Assembly (NCBI GenBank): GCA_037074765.1
Contig: JBAMDO010000017.1
Coordinates: forward strand, 186,001 to 250,000
Length of the DNA stretch: 64,000 nt
Direction of reading: 5' to 3'
Source: Mansonella perstans
Lineage: Eukaryota; Nematoda; Chromadorea; Rhabditida; Onchocercidae
Part shown: piece after piece, positions 11,099 to 22,719 of the stretch
Position numbering within the stretch: position 1 is the stretch's first letter
How the letters are laid out: each line of letters starts with the position of its first letter
Position numbers and translations under genes: made by a program
Notes under the pieces: model-generated
Told to the model about the DNA's origin: nothing
Database searches by the model: none
What the model saw: the letters and a program-made list of their open reading frames with translations, nothing else

Positions 11099-14000
11099 CT
11101 ATAAAGCGGTGACACTTTGAAAGGTTGCCCATGGCCAGGAATGATCCAGTCCGCTAAACATATGATCAAATTCGAGTTTTGCCTATTGATCAGTGGATTC
11201 CAAACACTTTCATCTCGATCTACACTTGAATCTGTCTGAAGTTGCTTTTTAATTATTTGTTCTTATGTTGGATAATACAAGATATAAAGAGTTTCTTTCA
11301 TTACTGCCAAATGAACTCAAAGTGATGATAACAGCAATGAACAAAATTAACTGAAATTTGAAATAAAATTAACTAATTATTTTCCTACTTTGTTGAACTA
11401 ATTTTTTTTCTTTTTAAGCTTTTTGAGCGAAGCGAGTGCTAAGTAGATGTGCAATGAAATACTTTCTTTGGTGGGTTTGAAAAGTCTTTGTAAAAAGTTT
11501 TAATTCCAGAAAATCTCTAAAGATGTCAGTCATAGAATTCAATTAATATCCAGGCAGTGACTTTGCATGCGTAATATATTATCGGTGAAGCGGAAATTCG
11601 ATTACTTCGCCGTTTTAATGAAGAGCTAACCCTGTTGAAAATGCAATTCTCTGTCGGTATTAAATCGCCAACAATAGCTACTGTCCCATACCCCTTCACG
11701 TCATAAACCAGAACACTAAGACTTTGTTGTGTAGGACCGGGAGTTTTCCAAACTTCTACATTTTCCGTTAGTTTACGGTAAGGTCTCTAAAAATGAAAAT
11801 TGAGTTATATTAAGGAAAACTTATACTATCTCCTTAACTGGAGCGATGTTGCTTACATCTGAAATATTTTCAAACTACTCATTATATTTAATTTATTTTT
11901 TGTGTAAAAGAACGGAAAATTAAAATTTAAATATCTCATTGATTCTATTTTTCCATATTGTATCATATTCTACTGCATAGTCATTTAGGTCATTTAAATT
12001 CAATGTAAATTCTTCTCTTTGTTTCGAAATTTCATTTCAAGTAAACGAGATTTAGTTGAATGATAAGAAAAAACAAACATTTTTAAGTTCGCTGATAGTA
12101 GCATGTTGTCCTACATATTCCATCGTATGGAAAAGTATTGGTTTCAGGGAAAAAAGGTTAAGGTTACCCGCATAACTTGGATGTCCACTTGTTATTACAA
12201 TTACAGCAATTTCATCCATGTAATTTATTTCTTTCGAAAGACCTGAAAGAGATTCTAGGTGGTTTTGAATTTTTATATTAAATTATTGTCTTGTCCAAAC
12301 ATTTGGGCTGGAATCCAATGATCTAAACTTTACTTAGATTGCGATAACAACTAATCAAAATATAAACTCTTTGACAGGTATGCCATCAATCAAAACTTTT
12401 CCACTCGAAAATATAAGACTTTCTGACATTGTGGAAGTTTATGGGCCCGAATACTTCTTCCTGAGTGAATTTAGAACGGTCGAAGACTATCTTATAACCA
12501 CAATATGTAGTTTGCGAAGAGTGAGAGATTTAATAATCAAAATATGCTTTAGTGAAAGCTGGAGTCACAATCCTGTTTCTTTGCATGATACTTCCGGAAA
12601 AATTTTCTGAAGGATTCATCTAGTGATTTTCATTTAGTGCCCCAATTAATTTTTACTTTTTCATATTTTAATTAGTACTTATTTTCGTTTTACTTGTTGC
12701 TTACTGATAGTCATCGCTTTCCAAAATGCATTTTTCAAAAATTACAATTTGATATTATTCACTTATTAAATTATAAATATATGTATAAATATGGGTTGAA
12801 ATGATATAAAAATTTGTAATAATCATGCTTTAAAATTACTTTGCTTTAATCAAAGATGTCTGAAAGTTACAATTTCGCTTTACGTTTTTGCTTTATCAAA
12901 GTATTTCTTAGCTTACCAAATTTTGTTTCGTTGCTTTGTGAATTTAATTTTTTCAAAATATCTCATTGCTAACTGTCCTTTGCAAAAAATGCGTATAGGA
13001 TAAACATGTATAATGAAATACATATGGTTTTAAATATTTGGTTGGAATTTATTAACAAATACTTAAAAATTAGGTAAATTTAAAGGATTTTAAATCTAAA
13101 TGGAATGAAGGTAGACGCAATACGTCTTTTAAACTATGCACAACCTTACTTTCTGACTTTTTATTTGACATTTAGCTATCACGACACTCTTATAGGAAAG
13201 TTTGCAGGACTCAAAACTTACGTAATTGTAAGATTAGCAGATTTACAAACGTAGCCCAGCATAAGTCTAAGAAAGTTTGTCATCCATTCTCTTTACTTTT
13301 TTCTTTTTCCCTCACATCGCTAATAACTCCAATAACGAGAATTCCATTTAAATTCTTCCCAAAGATTTCAATGGATTTTAGAAACCTTTGATAAATTACT
13401 TCGGCATTTCTCTTTAGACATCCGTCGAATGAAATGCAATTATTATATTATTAAATTCTCTGCTACTCGAAATTATTTGCTTATATAAAGCTGCTTTTTT
13501 TTCAATTGTCAAATTTGACGAATCTAAGAACGAAAAAGTTGAAAAAACTTTTGCTCTCCGACCATGAGTTCTTCACGAAAATTGCCTATCTTGCAAAGCC
13601 CGTGGATTGAAATTTATCTTCTGAAACTTAATTGAGTAGAGAATGCTTACTCACATTCAAGGATTGTTTTTGACTATAGTGAAAGGAAAAAGAAGCGAAT
13701 AATTTGAAGCTCAAAAAACTCGGAAAAATTTATAGATACCTTGCAGCAACGTCTCGGTATCAGCAGCAGATCCGGTATCCACTAATATCCGGTAACCCTG
13801 ATCGTTAATAAGAGTAACTGTTCCAACAATGAGCATTTGCAAGTCCATCAATTTCTTGATATTACCAACTTGAATTAAAGACACGGATGTCAGATGGTCG
13901 GCAGGTAAAGAAGAAGTTGGGAAAAACGGTAGTGTTGTTTGAGATGATTTTCTTAGATCGCCAAATTTAGATGCATTGCGATTTACGATTTCTTGCTGTT

Positions 14001-15778
14001 CACTTTTAAGCCTGAAATTAGCAATTTTTTTCAGATCCATTAAAAAATTTAATAAGAAGCCTTACTCCAATAATCAAAAATATAATCATAAATTATATTT
14101 GAACGTTTTTAGAAACATTTTAGAAGTATCCCAAATATATTTATTGCGACATTTTTAGGACAGTGCATAATATCATTCAATGAATATTTAAATCATCTCC
14201 ATCCAAACTTCTGGAAGTCTCAAGAGCAGTAGCCTCACAATTATGATAATCCTTAAAGTCAGTACTTCACAGAAGATCCATCGCAAGTTAATACCGCTTA
14301 TTGTCAAGATTCTGTTTGATCTCTCTTTCTATCGATCACCACCTTTTTCGTCTAACATATTAGCCTATGCATATCGATGAAGAAAAAGTTCAAAAAATTT
14401 GTCTGGTCAAATTTCTTGGAATTTTAAATAAATTCGCTGTCCAGATATTGCCTTATTTTATAATAATTTCTCTTTATTGAAATGGATAATCTTTTTCAGA
14501 CAAGTTGCAGTTTCTAGCTTTCCAGCCTAAATTGACTAATAATTTCACATTAGTTAGGTATATTTTAGGACAGTAAAGTGTTTTAAAACAATAAACCGTA
14601 TAGTAGTAGCAGGGCATTTGAAAATGATAATTTTTTACAGTTTTCATCAGTTTGTTATTTTGAAGTCTTTGAGCACAGCGTGTAAATGATTCAAAACTAA
14701 ATTTACTGATTACTTACTGGCCAAAATTACCAATAAAATTAAAAGAAAGGCTCAATTTCGTAGTAACTTAACGATATTAAGGAAAATTTTGTTAGAAGCG
14801 AGCCAATCTTGTCAATTACTAGCAGTAGAATGTTTTAAACATTTGTGTTTTTTTTTTTTTTTTAAGTATTTTTTTTTTTTTTTTAAGTACTTACTTGATT
14901 TTGTTCATAGTACCTTCAGATGAAAGCTCTTTACTATCGGTATCTTCGATAGATTCTGTTGTTGGTAATTTAGAAAACAGTGTTGTAGGCGCAATTGTCG
15001 CCCCGGAAGGTACAAGGTTGTGTCCACTTCCATCCCACGGAATTCTGTACAGTGGTTTTCTACAGAATGTAACTTAAACCAAGATAACAAAAAACGTTTA
15101 ATCATATTATCAGAGGAAATCTTCTGAACTATGATTAGGTGCTTAGATCTGATACTTTTAAGGAAGAGAATGATAATTAATAGATTCATTTATTTAATTG
15201 ATTGTTCCGGTGGAATTAAGTAATTGAAAAATACTGCGTTTAAAGCACTTTATTTTATCATATACCAGAATAGTAAAAAAATTATTACCTCTCTCTGATG
15301 TACCAGGGTGATTGACGGTTGGGAACTGTAGATGACCAGATATGTTCTCGAGTTGTATTCCTTTTCTCACTCGATAAAGGCGCTGCTAAAAAGGGTTTGA
15401 GGTTGAATTTTAAATATAAAACTTGACACGAGAAACAATGCAGTCAATAGAATTAAAGCCAATACTATAAATCAATTAACTTTGATTAGTCAATCAACAG
15501 ACATATAAACAAAAAACACGACGACAAATTTTCAGATTCAAAATTGTTGAAAATTGGAAAAATCAAAAATTAGAGATTTTTTATAAAATTCGAACTTGTT
15601 AACTGCTTCACTTTTATACTAATAATCGGTTTATTACGCATGTCATGGCAGCATATTGATCGGCCAAGTACCGGGCTTAAATCGCAGACGAAACCAGCTG
15701 GGCATTCTCCAACTGCTGTTGGCTTACAGTAACTGTATTCGCCAGATAAGATTAATGGGTCGGCATCGAAAGAACAAA
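11099..15778 (-). CDS. Lustrin-like Cys module + degenerate metallo-beta-lactamase fold (MBLAC1/SWIP-10-like)
   Basis: Seven exons join in phase: 15778-15638, 15385-15289, 15059-14895, 14011-13740, 12242-12079, 11786-11631, 11235-11099; both ends are missing. The first exon encodes a lustrin/EB-type cysteine module (C...C...CPAGFVC...CC), implying a secreted or extracellular N-terminus. A Ser/Thr-rich linker follows. From exon 4 the MBL fold matches MBLAC1: VGTVTLINDQGYRILVDTG, then VITSGHPSYAGNLNLF, VEVWKTPGPTQQSLSVLV, VAIVGDL and ADWIIPGHGQPF. The usual THxHxDH motif reads TSGHPSY and the TPGH motif reads TPGP, so four metal ligands are replaced; the GD aspartate and the final PGHG histidine remain. 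Intact relatives are metal-dependent hydrolases. Here hydrolysis is unlikely and a binding or scaffold role is inferred. The last exon, with stop, probably lies at 10.8-11.0 kb. Confidence 0.82.
12379..12553 (+). CDS. Possible VWA-like exon nested in an intron
   Basis: An open plus-strand stretch follows the acceptor TTTGACAG at 12378. It encodes GMPSIKTFPLENIRLSDIV and EYFFLSEFRTVEDYLITTIC, which resembles the C-terminal end of a von Willebrand A domain (aspartate-phenylalanine-rich strand then helix ending in Cys). A donor (A|GTGAAAG) could end it near 12553. It lies in the intron between MBL-fold exons at 13740 and 12242, on the opposite strand. No partner exons were found with confidence. 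Confidence 0.3.
12880..12990. repeat. Dispersed repeat copy A
   Basis: A stretch of about 110 bp (GTTTTTGCTTTATCAAAGTA ... TTTCAAAATATCTC) closely resembles 22552-22660. The two copies differ by scattered substitutions, so this looks like an old dispersed repeat. Confidence 0.65.
13290..13500 (-). pseudogene. Broken coding-like stretch, possible VWA fragment
   Basis: Two overlapping minus-strand open stretches in different frames: one ends EFNNIIIAFHSTDV then stop, the other continues CLKRNAEVIYQRFLKSIEIF ... GILVIGVISD. They read as one protein interrupted by a frame change at about 13420. The pattern (hydrophobic strand with D, helix, GILVIGVISD strand) is reminiscent of a VWA or Rossmann core. 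It could be a real gene with an unseen splice, a decayed fragment, or chance. Confidence 0.25.
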
Positions 15779-16743
15779 CTAGAAACAAACAATGTGGAAG
15801 TTATTCACTAATTGCTGAATTGTCTTAATACCATGACTGGTGCTCTTTATTTTAAGCACACTTATTATTTGAAAATCTAGGCATGCAGTCAATATCCTGA
15901 ATTGAACTGCTCATTCAGTCATTCTCATCCAATTTCCAGTCATGAATATTAAGAAAAATAACATGAAATCAAATTAAATCAAATTTAACTGAGAAAAATT
16001 ATAGTGAGCCACTAAAAAAAATCACAAAATAATGCACGTGACCGAGATTGGCGAATTCAGTTTTAATTTCCAGTCCAATTCAGGATATTGACTACATCCC
16101 TAATTTTTCAAACAATCAATGTAATGAACATTTGTAGACTCCAATAATTAATGTATAAACTTTATATTTTCATTTAGCCTAAGGTCTTTCATTCAGCCTA
16201 AGATCTTGATGTACTTTAGATTGACAATTTCCATTTTATATTAAAATATTCATTAATATATAATCAATTGGTCTTTTCTCAGCCAACGATAGTTAGTCGT
16301 AATTTCAAACAAATTAAAACTCATTTGAATGCAATTCCTGTCTTCAGTTAATATTATATTATTTCATTTCACGTTGCTGTTTATTAATTTGTTATTGAAA
16401 GAGCAATACAATAGAGAAATTGACTTTTGATAAATAAGAATTCAAAATTTCTGATTTATAATTTTGTAGTGATGCTGATTGTTGTTTAGTATCAAGGAGA
16501 AATGTATGGATAGCATGAATGGATTTATTTCATTATTACATTGATTAGTAATTGAAATAACTTGGTAATGAAAAATTGAATAGATGAAAAATATATATAT
16601 AAATCTAGTTCTTATTTAACTGTAACTTTAAATATTTAAGATATAACTAGGAGTACTTAATTTGAAAGATCAATGAAGATAATTTGATATTGGCCTTTGT
16701 TCTAATCATGTAATTAAATCATCTATGACTAATTATTGATTTT

Positions 16744-17036
16744 TCAAATTTTTCCATATCTATTAAATGATTGGATAAAATCAAAGATCTTAGTCATACC
16801 ATTTCTTTCAGCAATTTTAATTCCATTACGTGAAATCATTGGTGAGTTGGTTGTTTTGACTAATTGTGCTTTCGGTTCAAGACCAAAAATTTTGAGTATA
16901 GTTGCAGCGATATCATTGTTGCCAGACATAGATGAGATTAAATCGTCAGTTATGGGTTGTGGTAAAGAATTACGATTTGTTTCAAACCATCGCTTCAAAC
17001 GATCACTTTTATCATCTATTGAATATTGTCCGCGAA
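16744..17036 (-). CDS. Terminal exon of unidentified gene
   Basis: Minus-strand open exon from acceptor TTTTTAG at 17037 to a stop at 16744. It encodes RGQYSIDDKSDRLKRWFETN, then ITDDLISSMSGNNDIAATIL and KIFGLEPKAQLV. I do not recognise a domain. Codon usage and the acceptor argue for coding. It may be the 3' end of the gene represented by exons at 19.1-20.1 kb, but the exons between were not resolved. Confidence 0.45.
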
Positions 17037-18989
17037 CTAAAAATGAATCATTTTCAACGATGTTTTTGGTTTTCTTGCTGAATGAAACTTTTGAAAGAAA
17101 TGATTGAATGAATGTTTGTCCTCACATTCTTGAAATAAATGTAAGTCTTCTAAAAATGTTTTTACTGGGTACTTCAAAGCAGCGTCACTTCAATAAAGTA
17201 AAACAAAACTCCTAAGCCTATCATCTAAATTCAAATATGCAAATGTGAGAATGAGTTCTTCCATCTATGAATCGTCCGATAAGAGGCCAATTTTGTTTAT
17301 AAGAATGAATATTTTAGTTTATCATGCAAAGGAACTTTAAGTTTTGACAAGTTTATTGTTTTATTGTAGAAGCTTAATTTTAATATGGTAAATAAAGGTG
17401 CAGTATGTGAAAAGGAATAATTAATAAGGAAAAATAATAACCTGATAATAATGCAAAGGATATAAGTAGAAAAAATACAGTTGTTGAGTAACAAAACATT
17501 TTAAGTCGAAGCATCAAAAATTTTACACAAGCATGAATATGCGCAATGAATTTTTAACAACGTTGCAAACGTGAGCAGAAAGTTCAAATTTGTTAAAGAA
17601 ATTGAGAGTGAAGTAGTATTGGCTGGTTAAATACTATTGCTGTTACAGTTTCTTACTTACAATTACGCAGTACAAATATACTAATGGACATAGGTAGGGA
17701 TAATGGGACTAACTTGTTTACCTAGCTCTTTTCCACCTCACTATACCGGTAAATGATTAATGAGCTATTTCTCCTCCCCCTCTTAGAATTTCCTCTTAGA
17801 ATCTCTTAAGTCACGAATAGAGTTCATATTTTAAAAACACGGAAGTAAAATGCAGACGTGGGAAAGAATTGACATGGTCATTTCTAATGTGAATAATGAA
17901 AGAATAAAATTGATGCATTAAATAAAATCAAACTAGATGACATTCATCACTTCATTTATATTAATTATTTGTTATTTCTGGAAAATTCTAAACCATTCAT
18001 TCAAATTTTAACAAAATATATTATTTTAGCTTGTTTACTTTTATAGTTCGTACATTTCTTCTTGCTCTCTAAATATGTCTACCACCGGATTAATACGAAT
18101 GGTAAATAGTAGATGATCCAGCCGGTAACGCGGTACAAATTCTTTTTCAGATGAAATATTAAAAGAAGTAATAAATGTTAACTGACTGATTTTCAGAAGG
18201 CGAAATTAATAAAACAACCGATGTGAAAGTGAAATAAACATTGAACCTGAATGACGTAAAGAGTGTTAGTAAGTGGAATTTTACGAGTTTAATGAATCTT
18301 AATAAAGTTAAATGTGTATCAGGATAGAATAAAAAAAATCATTAACTGATTTTCCGAAATTTAAAATCAGATTCGGAGTGAAAATCTAAATGTGCGTACG
18401 AATTCTTCGAATCTAAGAAATAATAATGAGAATTTTATTACGCAATTATACATATTAAAATGATTCATCAAGTAAAAGAACGGTTGGCAAGAAGTGGTTT
18501 TCTGATAAACCTTCCTTAACGGTCACATATCAAGACTAATTTTGTTCCTTACCTAGGAAGTATAAGATCAGCTATTCCTGAAATAGATGACAACACCAAT
18601 GAAGAGAATCGTTCCAACGGCATGAAATAATTATCTAAACTTGCTAAATCTTTTTAAACTGCCTTATTGCTCAATTAAGTTCAACTGTGCATGTCGCAAA
18701 TTGTCAAGTTTTAAAAATTATGCAACTTTTCTTAATTTTCTGTGCTTTTCTAAGTTTTCCAACTTCCAAAAGCGAATAATTGTGTTTTACAGACTTATTC
18801 GAGAATGGTAAGTGATAAATCGGTTATTTCGAGCTACTTGCCATCTCTTCTCATTTCGAAAGTCCTGTTGCGAAGAACAAAACTTCAGGAAAACTTTCTC
18901 TCTCGAGATTTCTTTGATTGATTAGACATTTTTTCAATCCATTACGAAACAAAGTCGAAATAGCAACAACTAAAAAAATATATATATAT

Positions 18990-20055
18990 CAAGAAAAAGC
19001 AAAGGAATGAAAATTAACTGCATAATTTGCGTTTTTAGGATATCTAACATCTGCTTCGAAAATATTGAAATATGGTCATAATATTTTAATGAATTCTGCA
19101 TTTTTGAGAGGGATCGAAAGAAATTATTCACTTGTGGGTACTGCTTTCCAGACATGACATCAATTTTATGAAGGCTACTTGATTTAAATCTAATCTAAGT
19201 AAACTTGTAAAATCATTCGTAACAGTTGAATTCATAACTTTGTATATGGATATTTTATTGCCTATTATTGTTTCATAATTAAGGAAAGTCCAATTATCCG
19301 TGACTGTATTTCCGTTTTTCTTCTTTTTCAAAATAAGCAATCCAAACTAATGAAAAAGTGCTAGGAAATGGAATATGAAGTTGCGCTAGCGATTAAGCTT
19401 CTAAATCGACTTTTTTAGTTTCAGACTTTCACTCAAATGGCAATCACCTGTTTTCGAAATTTTTCGGGTGAATTAATGTGAATGCTTGAATATTAGATCT
19501 AAAACAATTAGTAGATGATGGAGGATTTAGGCATGGTGAGTGAGTTGGTCACTCTCAGAGGAATTGTCTCAGAACAAATATTCTACTTCTCTTATCTTTT
19601 TTCTATACATCTTCTTCTTTCTCCCCCTTATTAATTTTTATTTTTCTCTTTTGCTCATAACGATCAAAGGCTTTTCACTTTTCTTTTGCTTTTCCAGCGG
19701 ATGGAACAGGACTTTGGTTTAAAGAAACTAAAAACTCAAAAACAAAGTTCTGTGAAATCGTTTCTAATTTTCGGCGAGCGTTTTCAAATTGAAATATGAC
19801 TTTAAATATGGTTGAATTCAGTTTTTCAATCATTTCTATTAATAGCTCTGGACTTACCTGCTCATTTACCTGCTCTTTATCCGTTCAAAATTGCATTGCT
19901 AGTTTAATTTAAGTGGTGCGATTTCTCTTAAACAAAACATTCAAATATTTCGATAGCGAAAATTTCATGTTTTTGTGCATCTGCTACACTTTTAACTTTC
20001 AATTTTCGAATTTGGAATTCATAATTAAAAGCTTGCATGATATCACTAATAACTC
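18990..20055 (-). CDS. Exons of an unidentified minus-strand gene
   Basis: Two exons join at phase 0: 20055-19934 (GVISDIMQAFNYEFQIRKLK ... AIEIFECF) and 19869-19744 (VNEQVSPELLIEMIEKLNST ... ARRKLETISQ). Further open stretches at about 19322-19150 (TDNWTFLNYETIIGNKISIY) and 19155-18990 (KQYPQVNNFFRSLSKMQNSL) look coding, but the junction between them is unresolved. The first two exons look helical or coiled-coil. No family recognised. Probably continues to the terminal exon at 16744-17036. Confidence 0.45.
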
Positions 20056-20099
20056 CTAACTCCCTAATTTATAGCTGCTTACTGACCATTTTAATAGAT

Positions 20100-22700
20100 T
20101 CAAAAAATGAACCGTTGAGCAGAATCGACATACTGCAACGAAAAATCTACAAATTCAGCTTAGTCCCACAGCCCTTCAGAAATGTGCTTCGATTGTTCAT
20201 AGCACTAATAAAGTATGCAGTAATGATGATATCAGTATAGCGACAATAGTGATAGTAAGATATCAGTGCAAATTTGACTAGAAAAATATCATGCGAGAAA
20301 GACTGAGAATGGAAAGTGACAAAATAATTATGAGAGAAATTAAAAAATTTTATAATTCTGTACAAGGAATATTTGCAGTGAAGAGAAGAATCATTTCAAA
20401 TCAGATATACAGGCATGAAGAGAGTCAAAACTAAATTATATCGTTCATCTTGAACACATCGTAATAAAATTTGTAATAAATTTAATATTTTGTTACGTTT
20501 CAATTTTTTTAAAGCAAAAAGTGAAAGGTACACTTGTTATTAAATCTAAAATGTATTTTGTGTTTCGTATATTTTACATTCTTCAATGGATCATCTATTC
20601 ATTTATTTTTTTATTCTTTATTCATTCATCATTCATTCATTCCAAAGTTATTACAATTAGTTACTGCGTATGTGATGGAAAGAAATGAAGAGTGAAATGA
20701 AATTGTCATGACAGAATGTAATTGGTGAAGTGAAGTGTATATCGTAAGCATCTAATGGCGTAATATGTTTTTAGGAAAGATTCATTTTCTTTAGGCCCTT
20801 AAAAAATTGACACTGAAGAGTGAAGAAAAAAAGATTTAAAATTCCTTTCACTTGCGAAAGAGGAAGAAAAGCAAATGGTCCACCTTCAATTGGAAAGAAG
20901 CTTTCCTTCATTCGTCATTTAAATTAATTGAACTTGAAAGGCCTAAATCATGCAATCACCTCTTATTGTAAATAGACATATGTCTATATCTGTACGTATG
21001 CGTGTTTGTTTACTCATTCAGTGTCTTTCTTTCAATGAATACATGTTTGCATGATTGGGATGAAGTTTGGGAAATGATTCGGTATATCAAAATGTTGAGT
21101 GTGCATGAAAGAGATAAAAGGGATTCAAGTATATAATAAGGAATTCGGACACATTTAATTGCACCAGTGATAGACTTGCTTCACTCGTTTTAGTTTTACA
21201 ATAAAGTTTATATTTTGAAAATTAACTGACACAAATTTCAACTAATCATAGGACAGATATCTAATCACGAAATTCTTGTAGCAAATTTTGGTGAACAACT
21301 TCTGACTTCTAAATTTATAGAACTTGTTTGTTCAATAAATTTTTAATCAGTAATTTTCAAATAAAGAAGGCAGAGGCATGTTGCTTCAATGATTTGTGCT
21401 TAATTTTATAGTTCCTCAAAATTATCATTCAAAAATGCAAAAATGAACTCTGTCGGATGGCACTTATGACACGTATAAAATAGTTGTTAGAATCGCTTTT
21501 ATATTTTCCTCTTCTTAAATTCATGTTTTCATGTTGCCACGCCAGATTCCTGTCATGCATAACTTTCAGAAACGATCTGTCTAACCTAAAAAGATCTGTC
21601 TTATCTCCTTTCCGTATTTTCATACTTTTGCCTATCTTTTTCAACCTTTTCTTCCGATGTCTTAAAGAATGAAAACTTAATCAAATCTTATTGTAATTTC
21701 CACTTCTTGCAAAACACTTTTCAATAAAATTTTTTCCATTGAGTCTCATCCATTGAATGCTTGTAATTTGATGAAATTCAGCTACCATTCAGTCATTTCA
21801 TTATCATCAGACATCACTTTTATTGATTTGCTAAAAGACAATCGGTCCTAATTACTCGATTCACTGATTTAACTTGCTTATAGACCGATTTATTTTTAAA
21901 TAGAAGCTTGACAATTTTAGGCATTTTTGAAACTTATTGGTCAAATGTGTTTGAATGTGCGATGTTTGCTTAAGCATAAAGAACCTTGAAAATGCTCGCG
22001 CTAGCTATCAAGATTAATAGATCAGCGAAAACTGTGCTTAGTAAACATTGAGTTTAGGTTTTATTTGTTCTCACTAAAATAAAGTCTAAATCTCAAGAAA
22101 AGGCTCTCGTAAAAAATATTCATTTATTAAGTTTTAGTATTATATATAATTATGAGCCCATAAGCACACCATTTACTTTCTGACAGTTCTCATGGCTTTA
22201 AGCTAGAATTACAATAGATTTTAAATGATCACTTTATTTATGCAGAGTAATATTAGTTGCAATTTCAAACATTCGATATTTACTGCAACATTGATTTAAA
22301 TTTATGACAATGCAGAATTGATCTTTGAGTAGCACATAGATAGATTCAAATCCAGAAAGTACTCTCGTAGTTGTCTAATTGCAAAGTGTAAGTGTTGCTG
22401 TCGTTGGAATGAAAACATACGAGATAACGACATATCGACTATAAAAAAAAACTTTGAAAATACACTTTGAAACTTCTAATTTCTCTTACAATAAAGGAGG
22501 CCACAGTAACAGATAAACAAACTCATTTCAAAATAAAATTAATTCGGGATTTTTTTTGTCGTTTTTGCTTTACCAAAATATTTCCCAGCTTATCAAATTT
22601 CGTTTCGTTATTTCGTGAATTCGATTTTTCCAAAATATCTCGTTTTTAATCATTCTTTTCAAAATTTTTGGTATATTCAAGAAAATGACATCTGATGCTA
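20100..22700. other. AT-rich interval without a recognised gene
   Basis: No exon with convincing splice sites and homology seen between the unidentified minus-strand gene and the CPG4-like gene start. It contains the second dispersed-repeat copy near 22552. Short ORFs here (20037-20240, 21484-21672 plus) look like noise. Confidence 0.4.
22552..22660. repeat. Dispersed repeat copy B
   Basis: GTTTTTGCTTTACCAAAATA ... TTCCAAAATATCTC, similar over about 110 bp to 12880-12990 in the same orientation. It ends about 60 bp upstream of the CPG4-like start codon. Confidence 0.65.
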
Positions 22701-22719
22701 GCAGCTGGACATCGACATC

